64,000 bases of DNA from contig LVWS01000018.1 in NCBI GenBank assembly GCA_002083365.1, positions 1 to 64,000 of the forward strand. Direction: 5' to 3'. Below are positions 8,471 through 17,235 of the stretch, piece by piece; the first letter of the stretch is position 1; the number at the start of each line of letters is the position of its first letter. The position numbers were made by a program, and so were the translations under genes. The stretch comes from Nitrospira sp. SG-bin1 (GTDB lineage: Bacteria; Nitrospirota; Nitrospiria; Nitrospirales; Nitrospiraceae). The notes beneath the pieces are model-generated. The model worked only from the letters and a program-made list of their open reading frames with translations. It was not told the origin of the DNA and made no database searches.

Positions 8471-9007
8471 TCAGGGCAATGCAACCGTGAGGTTTGGCCA
8501 GTACGCGTACCCGACGGCCCGAGCATTACTTGCTTCCAGCTTCTCGAAGACAATCCGGCTAAAAAACGGAGTTGCTCCTGAGATTCCGCTGAATCCACCG
8601 GCCCCGCCTGTAAACGTAAACTCGCCTTCACATTCCATAGGCCCTCCCGAGCATTTCCATTCGGCATAGCCCACGTCTTTCCCCTCATGGGCGAGAATCG
8701 TGCAGAGTCCGAAGTAGACTCTGTGGTCATTTGTTTTATTGAGGGTGACGCGAATCGGACATTCGACCTGGGCCGTATGAACAATCCCACCGACCGCGCC
8801 GTTCGAATGGCGGACAACCATCACCCCTTTCACGATGGCGTTGATGACCTGCCCCCCATCCGGGAGATCATGGACCTCTCCGCTGCCTATCCAACTCGTA
8901 CTCGCGTACCCAGCTTCAAGAGTCTTTGCCGAGGCAAACGAACCATCGCTTCCAACCAGACTAACAACCAAACCCACCACAACGATGAAGTAATAAATGA
9001 TCCTCAT
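8471..9007 (-). CDS. Exported four-cysteine protein, copy B
   Basis: 178 residues from the ATG at 9007, which has AAAGGAG 6 nt upstream; 13 more in-frame codons upstream lack a ribosome site. The signal peptide is IIYYFIVVVGLVVSLVGSDG, and the mature protein starts near AKTLEAG. It keeps the four cysteines and the block FTFTGGAGGFSGISG of copies A and C, with WPNLTVALP at the end. It is the most divergent of the three in the middle (SNGAVGGIVHTAQVECPI). It is the last intact gene of a minus-strand series that includes an NTF2-like protein, a methyltransferase and a TerB-Coq4 fusion. Function is unknown. Confidence 0.8.
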   Translation of the reverse strand: MRIIYYFIVVVGLVVSLVGSDGSFASAKTLEAGYASTSWIGSGEVHDLPDGGQVINAIVKGVMVVRHSNGAVGGIVHTAQVECPIRVTLNKTNDHRVYFGLCTILAHEGKDVGYAEWKCSGGPMECEGEFTFTGGAGGFSGISGATPFFSRIVFEKLEASNARAVGYAYWPNLTVALP

Positions 9008-9058
9008 AACGGCTCCTTTCAGTTTGACTGATTTGTTCAACCACACACTTCGGATGAG

Positions 9059-9442
9059 CTATACGACAATGTCCGTCCCCCACGGGTTATCCACCAAGAA
9101 GAGCCACAACCCATCGGACTGACGCCGCAAGATGCTGGAGGATCGGCCACCGAGTTGCACAGCAGCTCCCGTTGGATCGACTCCCTGTATGCTCCACCTG
9201 GCGCAATACTGCGCCACATCGCCTGCCTGCACGATCTGCTGTGCTTCAATAGTCAATGTCGGCTTCAACGCCATGAAACCTGCCAAGGCTTGGCGTATCC
9301 CTGCAGTCCCACTGACGACGACGCCTGGCCTCATGACGAATGACGCACCAGGCTCAAACAATGTCAGAGCTGTTTCCAAATCCTGCTCATTCATAGCCGT
9401 AACAAGCTGTGTAATGAGATCTATCGGATCGCACGTTTTCAT
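9059..9442 (-). CDS. NTF2-like / SnoaL-type small protein
   Basis: 127 residues from the ATG at 9442, preceded by AAAGGAG. The pattern of an N-terminal helix (LITQLVTAMNEQDLETALTLFEPGASFVM), a turn with SGTAGIRQALAGFMAL, and C-terminal strands ending LWLFLVDNPWG fits the NTF2-like superfamily (YybH/SnoaL/DUF4440). These proteins are cone-shaped dimers that bind or isomerise small molecules; many have unknown substrates. It lies 51 bp upstream of exported copy B and 60 bp downstream of the methyltransferase, so co-transcription is likely. Confidence 0.72.
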   Translation of the reverse strand: MKTCDPIDLITQLVTAMNEQDLETALTLFEPGASFVMRPGVVVSGTAGIRQALAGFMALKPTLTIEAQQIVQAGDVAQYCARWSIQGVDPTGAAVQLGGRSSSILRRQSDGLWLFLVDNPWGTDIVV

Positions 9443-9502
9443 CGCTGCTCCTTTCATACGGCCCACTGTCACTTTCATCTCTCGAACGGACTCGCCCTGA
9501 AC

Positions 9503-10222
9503 TTACTGACGGCGGCGAAGGATCGCATAGAAGGCCGGCACCTTCACAACGTCGCCTGTTGGGAGACTGTGAACGGTACGGATGTGACTCGGTCCTGTCT
9601 TGAGAAGCGTAAAGCGATCTGCCGGGAACAATGATGCCAAATCGTCTTCATGCAACATGCCCGGCGTGATCTGGTGTTGAAATACCCGTGCCAGGCCTGG
9701 GGGCGGTCCATACTGTTCAATCAGTTGAGCAAAGAACGGCTCAGCGGCTGAGGATAGTTCGACCAGATACAACGCTCCTTTTTCCCCGATCAACCGCTTG
9801 ATGCTCTGCACAGCTGTCGGCTGGTCATGGGGTGACAGTTGATGCAGCACGGCCCGCAGATAAACGTTGGCGTCGCCGATCTCCTCGTGAAGGACCTGGG
9901 CATCGTCAGGATTGAGTACATCGAGCAACCGATAGGAGATGTTCGCAGCCGCATTAGTTTTCCCAGCCAGTTCGACTGCCGCTGGGGCGATCTCTGTCCC
10001 AATCACTCGCGCAAAGTGACTTCCCAGGAAGCGCGTTTGCGTGCCGTTCCCACATCCGATATCGATCAACGGCAGGTGTGGATCAACGTGACTCTGAAAC
10101 AAATCCAAATCTTGTTGAGCGGCATACACAGGGTCGGCATCCCAAAATATTTCGCCCGGTGCGCCACTCACCGAACTCCAATAACTTTCCCAAGATGTCA
10201 GATAACGGTTCGCGGTCGTCAT
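9503..10222 (-). CDS. Class I SAM-dependent methyltransferase
   Basis: 239 residues. Motif I is LPLIDIGCGNGTQTRFL, followed by an acidic end of strand 2 (VIGTEIAPAAVELA) and motif-like NPDDAQVLHEEIGDANVYLRAVLHQL. The Rossmann-type SAM site is complete. No N-terminal or C-terminal accessory domain is seen. The substrate cannot be named; the family includes small-molecule O-, N- and C-methyltransferases. The start has AAAGGAGAAGG upstream. Its neighbour is a Coq4-like gene, so a quinone-related substrate is conceivable, but the sequence has no UbiE/UbiG signature that would prove it. Confidence 0.8.
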   Translation of the reverse strand: MTTANRYLTSWESYWSSVSGAPGEIFWDADPVYAAQQDLDLFQSHVDPHLPLIDIGCGNGTQTRFLGSHFARVIGTEIAPAAVELAGKTNAAANISYRLLDVLNPDDAQVLHEEIGDANVYLRAVLHQLSPHDQPTAVQSIKRLIGEKGALYLVELSSAAEPFFAQLIEQYGPPPGLARVFQHQITPGMLHEDDLASLFPADRFTLLKTGPSHIRTVHSLPTGDVVKVPAFYAILRRRQ

Positions 10223-10267
10223 GACCTTCTCCTTTCCTAGAGATGTGGCATCAAGCTGCCATACTTT

Positions 10268-11254
10268 TTATGCGAGGGCCGCAGTTGCTCGCTGATCCTT
10301 CGGTCGAAAAGCTTCTATCGGTAGAATGTTGTATCGCCTGCGGAGTTCCTCAATCTGCTCATTCATCACAGGCCAATAGTCCCAGCCGTCATTCAGGTCC
10401 AGGTTCATCGCAGCCCCTCGGCGGATGGCGATCATGGCCTTCAACGGATCAAACATGCCCGTCCGTGCCTTGGCGATGGGCGTCATGCGGATGCCCACGT
10501 GAAATTGCAGCAGGACGAAGAACACGAACATCCACGGCTCGCGGCGCTGGAAACCGGCGCTGAAACAGGCGACCTGGACTTCTTCTTCCGGAGTCGTCCC
10601 ATAGCCGGACAAGACATGGGCGCAGTCATGAAAGAGGATCTGTTCTGGTGCGCCACCCTCTTGACCGGGAAGCGCAAAACTGTTTGCATGCCAATATTCC
10701 CAAAGGGAACGACCCAAGGAACCAGGCGGATAATGTTCCAACCCCTGGTAGCGAGCTGCTAATTCCTTGTTTTCATACCGTCCCATCATCCCCCGAACAA
10801 ACTTGTAGAGCCCTCTGAGGCCCTCCTTGTTCCAGGCCTCGATCGCCTTTTGCCGCAACCAGAACCGGCGCACCAGATCAAGGCGAAGCTGGAGAATTTC
10901 TCCCTTCAGGACATGCCGCAGGTTCTTCACCTCAGGGGCATCAACCTCCAGCGCTTGTGCAAATTGTTCAACAAGATCTGTTTCTTTTGGGCCGGCCTTT
11001 CCATCGATAAGCGTCATGATGACGAGTCCTTGTACGAGCTGCCTCCTGAGCTGCGGATCGGGAAACGACCGGGCTAGGTCAGTCGGCGTGATGAGAGCAA
11101 GGTGCTCCAGATCATGTGTCGTGCCGAAAATCCGTTGGATGGATTCCAGCATGCGACGCTCGGACGCATCGAGCACCCCATCTGCCATCGCGACCGTCTT
11201 CATGGCACGCAATCCCCAATACGCTTGTTCCGCATTCGGTATCTTGAGTTCCAT
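10268..11254 (-). CDS. TerB-like plus Coq4-like fusion protein
   Basis: 328 residues. The first 120 resemble TerB/DUF533-type helical domains: MADGVLDASERRML and LIDGKAGPKETDLVEQFAQAL each place acidic residues as TerB does. The rest matches Coq4: His209-Asp210-x-x-His213, then Glu225, fits the Coq4 zinc motif HDxxH-x11-E. The end (RRRYNILPIEAFRP) is also Coq4-like. Coq4 in eukaryotes takes part in ubiquinone assembly and decarboxylation; bacterial homologues are little studied. Nitrospira-type bacteria are expected to use menaquinone, so the role here is unclear. AAGGAGGAG precedes the start. Confidence 0.75.
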   Translation of the reverse strand: MELKIPNAEQAYWGLRAMKTVAMADGVLDASERRMLESIQRIFGTTHDLEHLALITPTDLARSFPDPQLRRQLVQGLVIMTLIDGKAGPKETDLVEQFAQALEVDAPEVKNLRHVLKGEILQLRLDLVRRFWLRQKAIEAWNKEGLRGLYKFVRGMMGRYENKELAARYQGLEHYPPGSLGRSLWEYWHANSFALPGQEGGAPEQILFHDCAHVLSGYGTTPEEEVQVACFSAGFQRREPWMFVFFVLLQFHVGIRMTPIAKARTGMFDPLKAMIAIRRGAAMNLDLNDGWDYWPVMNEQIEELRRRYNILPIEAFRPKDQRATAALA

Positions 11255-11346
11255 ACTCTCCTCCTTAGCTGTTCTCTTGGCCTAACGAGATGGTATTGAT
11301 CAAACCGTTGGCTCTATGCGGCTTGCTCCGCCTCAACGCCGACACC

Positions 11347-11366
11347 ACTAGGCGGTGAACCCTAGT
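11347..11366. promoter_or_regulatory. ACTAGG-N8-CCTAGT inverted repeat
   Basis: ACTAGG and CCTAGT are separated by 8 bp, about 95 bp upstream of the TerB-Coq4 gene. It resembles the half-sites of the palindrome at 6305-6320 (CTAGG and CCTAG). It may be a binding site for a regulator shared by the two modules. This is based on a short match and is tentative. Confidence 0.2.
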
Positions 11367-11523
11367 AACTCGTCGTTGTCCATGCCATTAAGCACGGACC
11401 ATTCCAACCCAGCGGCTCAGTCACGATTCAATACAAATAGTGGAAAGAACGAGCGAAGAGGACTTATTGTGCGTGTGAATGCGCTGCAGAATTAGGATCG
11501 GTGCCGATGAAAAGGGTGCTGAG

Positions 11524-11550
11524 ATATCGGTAGGTGCCGAAATATCGGTA
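11524..11550. repeat. Direct repeat ATATCGGTA, two copies
   Basis: ATATCGGTA occurs at 11524-11532 and again at 11542-11550, 18 bp apart, directly after the stop of the sigma-54 activator. The spacing is close to two helical turns. It could be a protein-binding pair or a chance low-order repeat. The surrounding 296-bp gap (11255-11550) holds no gene. Confidence 0.3.
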
Positions 11551-13614
11551 TCAGGGCCGGCGAGAGATTCCGAGCTTGACCATTCTCGATTGCAACGTGG
11601 ACCGTTTCATGCCGAGCAGCGTAGCGGCTCCGGAGGGGCCAGCTATGACCCAATTGGTTTTTTCAAGTGCGCGCAAGATGTGGTCGCGCTCGGCCGCTTG
11701 GAGGGTTGTTACAGATTGATCCGCATGGCCTCGCGCGGTTTTCAATTCACCGAGAGGAACACGCAAGTCGGTCCCTTGAGACAGAATAACGGCCCGCTCG
11801 ATTAAGTTTTCCAGCTCACGAATGTTGCCAGGCCAGTCGTAGCGGGATAAGGCCGTGATGGTCTCGGTGGGAATCATGTCGATACTCTTATCCATGCGCC
11901 GAGCCAACTGTTGGACGAAATACCGAACCAGAAGAGGAATGTCTTGGCGGCGGTCCCGCAGCGCCGGTACGGTGAGCGGAAACACATTCAACCGATAATA
12001 CAGGTCGCTCCGAAAGAGTTTGTTCTCCACCATGTCTGCGAGGTCCCGATTCGTGGCCGCGAGGAGCCGCACACTCACCTTGATGGTTCTGGTGCTGCCC
12101 AGCCGCTCGAACTCCTGTTCTTGGAGAACCCGCAGCAGCTTCGACTGTAATTCAAGGGGAATGTCCCCTACTTCATCGAGGAAGAGCGTGCCTCCATCCG
12201 CCAGCTCGAACCGTCCGACTTTGGTGGCAATCGCCCCGGTAAAAGCCCCCCGCTCGTGGCCGAACAACTCACTCTCGAGCAATCCCGTGGGAATCGCCGC
12301 GCAGTTCAGTTTGACAAAGGTCCGGTCACGGCGCTTGCTTCGGTCATGGATGGCGCGGGCGAGCAGTTCTTTCCCCGTACCCGTCTCACCAAGGATCAGC
12401 ACTGTGGAGTCCGTGGGCGCCACGATGCCCACTTGTTTCAGTACTTGCTTGATCGCCGGACTCTCCCCGATAATCTCCTCGAAGTTCAATTCGCTCCGGA
12501 TTTCGTCTTCAAGATAGAGCTTTTCTTTGTTGAGTTTGTCTTTCAGGGTTGCGATTTCCTGATACGCCAGGACGTTCTCGACCGCGATGGCGATTTGCTT
12601 GGCGCACTGGCTGAGCAGCATAGCATCCGCTTCACCGAACGCATTTTCGTGCACACTCACGACACTCAGTGCCCCAACGGTACGGTTGTGTGTGATCAAG
12701 GGAACCGCACAGCCCGATCTCACGCCATTTTCGACCGCGTGCAGGACCCAGGGGGAAGAAAATCGCGTCAAATCCACAACGGGACCAACCAACACGGGTT
12801 GCCGTGAGGCGATGGCCTGCCCTTCGGGGGTATCGTGCGACGAAATGAGCACCCCCTCCTCAAAGGGAACTGTGCCGAACATATGCAAATCCAGGGCGTG
12901 AAGGCGAAGCTGATCGCCCCCGGGCTCGTGAAGTGTCAACAGCGCGGCATCGTGGGGGATGATGCGACGTAGACTGAGAGAGATTGCTTTGAGGAGGTCG
13001 CGAAGACTGAGGTGCGACACGACGGCATTGTTGATTTCCAGCATCAAGCGCTCACGCTCATACTGCCGCCGTATTTCCTGCTCAGACTGATGCGCACGTG
13101 TAAAGTTCAGCGTGTTTTCAACCGCGACAGCGACTTGTTTGGCGACCTGCTGCAGAAAATCGATCTCCGCTTGTCCGTAGTGATGATCTTCCAGACTTCC
13201 GACACCCATCGCACCCAGACGCTCACGCGCCGAAGTCAGAGGGACGATGCACAATGACCGGATACCCGCCTGGCGGATCATCGGCATCACCTTGGGGAAT
13301 CGAGTCTCTTGCTCAAGATTGATGCAGACAAGAGGCTGCTGATGCTGCCACACCCAACCGCCCGGAACGTCTTCGACGGGAAATTCGAGACCGGGCGACA
13401 CAGGCAAGGGCCGCGGGTCTTCCAGCACATGCAGGCGCATGACATTCTTACTCGGGTTATGCAGGGCCAGCACGATGGATGAGAACTTGAGCACGCGAGG
13501 AAGTCGCTGGGCGAGAGCACGGAACAATTCGGTCAGATCGTGGTGCGCCGCAATGGATTCGGATACTTCCAGGAGGGCGCGGTACTGCTCAGCCAGGGGA
13601 TCGACCACAGACAT
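11551..13614 (-). CDS. Sigma-54-dependent activator, GAF-GAF-AAA+-Fis
   Basis: 687 residues. Two GAF domains fill the N-terminal half (about 28-172 and 205-355), then a linker (LKDKLNKEKLYLEDEI) and a complete AAA+ domain with Walker A GETGTGKE, GAFTGA and LFLDEVGDI. The C-terminal Fis helix-turn-helix is GAATLLGMKRSTLQSRMVKLG. It is a near twin of the activator at 6448-7989 with one extra GAF domain, so two signals may be integrated. The start has GGGGAGAG upstream. It heads a minus-strand series leading to the Coq4-like, methyltransferase, NTF2-like and exported B genes, which are candidate targets. Confidence 0.93.
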   Translation of the reverse strand: MSVVDPLAEQYRALLEVSESIAAHHDLTELFRALAQRLPRVLKFSSIVLALHNPSKNVMRLHVLEDPRPLPVSPGLEFPVEDVPGGWVWQHQQPLVCINLEQETRFPKVMPMIRQAGIRSLCIVPLTSARERLGAMGVGSLEDHHYGQAEIDFLQQVAKQVAVAVENTLNFTRAHQSEQEIRRQYERERLMLEINNAVVSHLSLRDLLKAISLSLRRIIPHDAALLTLHEPGGDQLRLHALDLHMFGTVPFEEGVLISSHDTPEGQAIASRQPVLVGPVVDLTRFSSPWVLHAVENGVRSGCAVPLITHNRTVGALSVVSVHENAFGEADAMLLSQCAKQIAIAVENVLAYQEIATLKDKLNKEKLYLEDEIRSELNFEEIIGESPAIKQVLKQVGIVAPTDSTVLILGETGTGKELLARAIHDRSKRRDRTFVKLNCAAIPTGLLESELFGHERGAFTGAIATKVGRFELADGGTLFLDEVGDIPLELQSKLLRVLQEQEFERLGSTRTIKVSVRLLAATNRDLADMVENKLFRSDLYYRLNVFPLTVPALRDRRQDIPLLVRYFVQQLARRMDKSIDMIPTETITALSRYDWPGNIRELENLIERAVILSQGTDLRVPLGELKTARGHADQSVTTLQAAERDHILRALEKTNWVIAGPSGAATLLGMKRSTLQSRMVKLGISRRP

Positions 13615-13703
13615 CGAATCTCTCCCCAGAGCGACGAGGCAGAATTATATACCTCGCCTCACATATCTCTTCCAGCCGACCCTTCATACACTGGTCATAT
13701 TCG

Positions 13704-13940
13704 TCACAGTGTCTGGTGCGTGCCGTCACAATATGGCGGCGTTTTGGTGTGCTTGCACTGGCACAGCGCCACTTCTTTGGTTTCAGATAAGGAAAACTCC
13801 ACCGGCTCGATCCCGGTTCCTTCATGCGACCCATCACAGAACGGCTGGTCTCTTGATCGTCCACAGAGGCACCAGAAGTACGTGCCGGCTTCCAGGGTCA
13901 GGACTGCCGGCTCCTTCGCTGCAATGCGTGGCTGTGCCAT
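13704..13940 (-). CDS. Double CDGSH iron-sulfur protein (mitoNEET-like)
   Basis: 78 residues from the ATG at 13940, preceded by GAGGAGGAAC. Two CDGSH-type motifs are present: WCLCGRSRDQPFCDGSH and CQCKHTKTPPYCDGTH. Each C-x-C ... C-D-G-S/T-H set binds a 2Fe-2S cluster through three Cys and one His. The length matches bacterial two-motif CDGSH proteins, which fold as a single chain resembling the mitoNEET dimer. A likely role is redox sensing or iron-sulfur transfer. A second CDGSH gene lies at 17236-17922. Confidence 0.9.
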   Translation of the reverse strand: MAQPRIAAKEPAVLTLEAGTYFWCLCGRSRDQPFCDGSHEGTGIEPVEFSLSETKEVALCQCKHTKTPPYCDGTHQTL

Positions 13941-14333
13941 ATCTGTTCCTCCTCTGTCATCGTTAAGAGCAGACTGCAGGGCTGAAGTATACCGTTTCAT
14001 TCTGAGTTTCGCACCGTCTTCTCCGTGCAATTCCCGTCCGTCATATCCCTCCGGATCTGCTCTCTATTAACGGACCACGATTGCGTTATGAGTCAGCGGC
14101 ATTCTTGACTTGGTCTATGGTATTTTCGTTCTCCGGTCCCGTGTGATCTTGCGACAACTCGACCATGGCGGGTCGATCCGTATAGAGTTCGCGTAAGGAG
14201 GTAGAAGAGGATATCCTCTTTCACCATCACTTGAACTGCCATATCGCTCAAGCAAGTACGGTTGAACGATACGTATCCGAGCCGGCCGTCTCGTGCTGAC
14301 GATGAACGTGCGAGCCCTCATAGGTAAGGAGAC
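13941..14333. other. 393-bp divergent intergenic region
   Basis: No supported gene. It separates the minus-strand CDGSH gene from the plus-strand antiporter and should contain both promoters. A TTGACT hexamer at 14105-14110 could be a -35 box for the antiporter, but no clear -10 follows at the right distance. TAAGGAG 4 nt before the antiporter ATG is its ribosome site. Confidence 0.4.
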
Positions 14334-15848
14334 ATGACACTGACGATCGAGTTTATCCTGCTCGCTGCTTCCGGGCTCCTATTGCTGAGCGTCATCGCAA
14401 GTAAAACGTTTGGCAGAATGGGCATCCCAGCGCTCTTGTTGTTCCTCGGTATTGGGATGCTGGCGGGGTCGGACGGTCCGGGTGGCATACATTTCGACTA
14501 CCCCTGGTTGGCCCAGTCTCTCGGCGTCGTGGCGCTCGCCTTCATTCTGTTTGCCGGCGGGATGGACACCGAGTGGGCGAGCGTCCGTAGGGTGTTGGGA
14601 ATCGGCATAGGTCTGTCGACCGTGGGGGTCGCCGTGACGGCCGGGCTGGTCGGGTGGTTCGCCACGATAGCGTTGCAGATGTCATGGTTAGAAGGACTCC
14701 TCATCGGCGCGATCGTGTCCTCGACCGATGCCGCGGCGGTGTTTGCCGTGATGCGGTCACGCTACGTCAGCCTGCGCGGCACCTTGAAACCATTGCTCGA
14801 ACTCGAGTCCGGCAGCAACGATCCGATGGCAGTCTTTCTCACCATCGGCATAATTTCCCTGATCACGGGAACTTCCGATTCACCGTTCGACCTGGTGCCG
14901 ATGTTCATACGGCAGATGGTTCTCGGCGGAGCGATCGGGTACGGGGTCGGCAAGTTGATGGTGCTGCTGGTGAACCGGCTACGCCTTGAATATGACGGGC
15001 TCTATCCCGTTCTCACCCTATCGCTCGTGCTCTTCACGTACAGCGGAAGCACATGGCTCGGCGGAAACGGGTTTCTGGCCGTCTATTTGGCCGGCCTCAT
15101 GATGGGAAACAGCGAATTCGTCCATAAACGAAGTCTGACCCGTTTTCACGACGGACTGGCCTGGCTCATGCAGATCAGCATGTTCCTGGTTCTAGGGTTG
15201 CAGGTCTTCCCTACGCAGCTCGTACCGATCGCCGGTACAGGGCTGCTCTTGGCGTTGTTCCTGATGTTCATTGCGCGGCCGGTGGCTGTCTTTGCGACCT
15301 TGGCGTTGACGCATCTCAGCCTGAGGGAGAAAACCATGGTCGCCTGGGTAGGGCTGCGCGGGGCCGTGCCGATTATTCTGGCCACCTTTCCGCTCCTCGC
15401 CGAGATTCCTCAGGCCACCACGACATTTCATCTCGTGTTTTTTATCGTCCTCACATCTGTGTTGTTGCAGGGAACTTCCATCCCCATTGCAGCTCGCTGG
15501 CTGAAGGTCGACGAGCCGTTGTCGCCGCGCAAGGAGTCCTCCCCGATATGGGACGCGCCGACCAGCCTCAAGAGCGGGCTCCTTGAAGTCCGGATCCCGG
15601 AATACTCCTGGGCGATCGGACAGCGATTGCTGGACCTGGGCCTTCCGAAGGGCGCTTTCATACTCCTGATCGCTCGAAACGGTAAGTGTTTCGTTCCGGA
15701 CGGGACGACTGTGTTGCAGGCCGACGACTCCCTTCTTGCATTCACCGACCAATTTTCCTTTCTCCGATTGCGGTCGATTCTCGAAAGCCGACATCAGCCT
15801 TTGCCGTCCTCGGAACCTCCGGATGACCGAGGCGTCGAAGTCATATAA
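14334..15848 (+). CDS. Potassium/proton antiporter, CPA1 family (NhaP2/CvrA-like)
   Basis: 504 residues with about 13 membrane segments up to residue 390. The motif LFAGGMDTEW and the ion-site region VSSTDAAAVFAVMRS, with its Thr-Asp pair, are typical of NhaP2/CvrA antiporters, as is ELESGSNDPMAVFLT. A cytoplasmic C-terminal part (about 410-490) contains VRIPEYSWAIGQRLLDLGLP and resembles an RCK_C/TrkA-C regulatory domain. NhaP2-type proteins exchange cytoplasmic K+ for protons and protect against high K+ or osmotic change. It stands alone on the plus strand. Confidence 0.88.
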   Translation: MTLTIEFILLAASGLLLLSVIASKTFGRMGIPALLLFLGIGMLAGSDGPGGIHFDYPWLAQSLGVVALAFILFAGGMDTEWASVRRVLGIGIGLSTVGVAVTAGLVGWFATIALQMSWLEGLLIGAIVSSTDAAAVFAVMRSRYVSLRGTLKPLLELESGSNDPMAVFLTIGIISLITGTSDSPFDLVPMFIRQMVLGGAIGYGVGKLMVLLVNRLRLEYDGLYPVLTLSLVLFTYSGSTWLGGNGFLAVYLAGLMMGNSEFVHKRSLTRFHDGLAWLMQISMFLVLGLQVFPTQLVPIAGTGLLLALFLMFIARPVAVFATLALTHLSLREKTMVAWVGLRGAVPIILATFPLLAEIPQATTTFHLVFFIVLTSVLLQGTSIPIAARWLKVDEPLSPRKESSPIWDAPTSLKSGLLEVRIPEYSWAIGQRLLDLGLPKGAFILLIARNGKCFVPDGTTVLQADDSLLAFTDQFSFLRLRSILESRHQPLPSSEPPDDRGVEVI

Positions 15849-15935
15849 TGAGGCTCCCCGACGAAGACCCCTATGGCAAACCTAGAACGCATCTCACTGT
15901 TTTCGTCACATACCTTCTCGGTGCAATCGGGCATG

Positions 15936-17039
15936 CTAGCCGGTAGGTTCGCTGTCCAACTGATGGGCCTTGCGACCACCGGGTGCGAGGGGATGATCGG
16001 GAATCTGTCCGGTGACCATTAATTTGGCCATCTCTGCTGCGCGGGCCACCAGCTCCTGCGCCCCCTCTCGCAGCTCGCGGCTGTTCTGCACCTCACTGAC
16101 GTTCCGTTCCATGTCCTCCGCGCTCCAACCTCGTGAATGGGCGATGAACGGAAATTGAGGAAATTGGCAGCCGACCTCCGCCCAAAAGGTCATGAGCTGT
16201 CCGGCCACGCCCTGTACATTGTCTTGCCCGCCCATGATGATGAAGGCCGCCACTTTGTTCTTAAGGAGGTGCTTTTTCGCGATAGTCTCTTGGTTTTGGA
16301 TGCAGTTCATCCGCTCGACCATCTTGAAATACAAGCTGCTGGCATTGCCCCACCGAATCGGTGTTGAAACCAGGATCACGTCGGCCCAATGGACGATCGC
16401 TTCGTACACCCGATCGAGTTGATCCGTGGGATCCATCTGCGTAATCGAGCAGGGCCAGGTGCAGGCCGGTGCAGCTTTCGAGTAGAACCCTTCGCAGGCC
16501 CGGAAGCTCAGATCCCGGAGCTTGATGCACTGGGCCTCTAGCCCGATTTGTTGTGCATGGTTCAGTGCCGCCTCCAGCAGCGTATCAGAGGTGCTGAACC
16601 GGGGATGGTCCGCCGTCATCGCCGTCGTGGAAATCCCCACGATACGAATCGGTCCTGGTTTCCGGACGACAGGGCGAGCCAATGGGTGAGGGGCGTGCGG
16701 TTGCTTCTTGCGTTTCGTGGCCGACGATAAATCGATGTATAGCCGGCCGTTCTCGATCTTCGTTTCATAGGCCGGTACCTGGTCCCGGTCATATCCCGAT
16801 TCGCCTTGCCCTGTTTTGTAGTGAAACTTCCAGTAATGCCAAGGACAGACGATGTAGTCGCCGTCGGGCCGGCCCTCACCGAGTGGTCCGCCGACGTGAT
16901 TGCAGACTCCAGAGATCGCCGCGAATGCCCCATCTCTATATGAGAGCGCGATCGCTGTCTTGCCGCACATGACTTCTTGCAAAGGCTTGCGCTTCAGTTC
17001 CTCCACTGCGCCCACCTCCGTCCATCGGCTTTCAGCCAT
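15936..17039 (-). CDS. Rieske 2Fe-2S domain fused to flavodoxin/FMN-reductase domain
   Basis: 367 residues from the ATG at 17039 (AAGGAGTGGAGC upstream); a longer form to 17099 is open. The N-terminal 100 residues are a Rieske ferredoxin: CNHVGGPLGEG and CPWHYWKF supply the C-x-H and C-x2-H cluster ligands. After a basic linker comes an NADPH-dependent FMN reductase-like flavodoxin fold (IRIVGISTTAMT at the start, WADVILVSTPIRWGNASSLYFKMVERM in the middle). The join suggests an internal electron path from flavin to 2Fe-2S or the reverse. No oxygenase catalytic domain is seen. The neighbours are CDGSH proteins. Partner and substrate are unknown. Confidence 0.85.
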   Translation of the reverse strand: MAESRWTEVGAVEELKRKPLQEVMCGKTAIALSYRDGAFAAISGVCNHVGGPLGEGRPDGDYIVCPWHYWKFHYKTGQGESGYDRDQVPAYETKIENGRLYIDLSSATKRKKQPHAPHPLARPVVRKPGPIRIVGISTTAMTADHPRFSTSDTLLEAALNHAQQIGLEAQCIKLRDLSFRACEGFYSKAAPACTWPCSITQMDPTDQLDRVYEAIVHWADVILVSTPIRWGNASSLYFKMVERMNCIQNQETIAKKHLLKNKVAAFIIMGGQDNVQGVAGQLMTFWAEVGCQFPQFPFIAHSRGWSAEDMERNVSEVQNSRELREGAQELVARAAEMAKLMVTGQIPDHPLAPGGRKAHQLDSEPTG

Positions 17040-17235
17040 GCTCCACTCCTTCACTCTCGGATTGGTCTGGTCCCAGCCAACGATACCGCATGTCGTCATG
17101 CCATTAAAGATGGTATTCGAGTTTTATAGGCATAACGCTGTTCACTACCACGGCTCCGGTGTCTGAGGCTGCGGCGAGATTATCCCCGTGCAAGGCTGAC
17201 AGTGATGCGCATTATGTTTGGAATCTGTATCGTTC

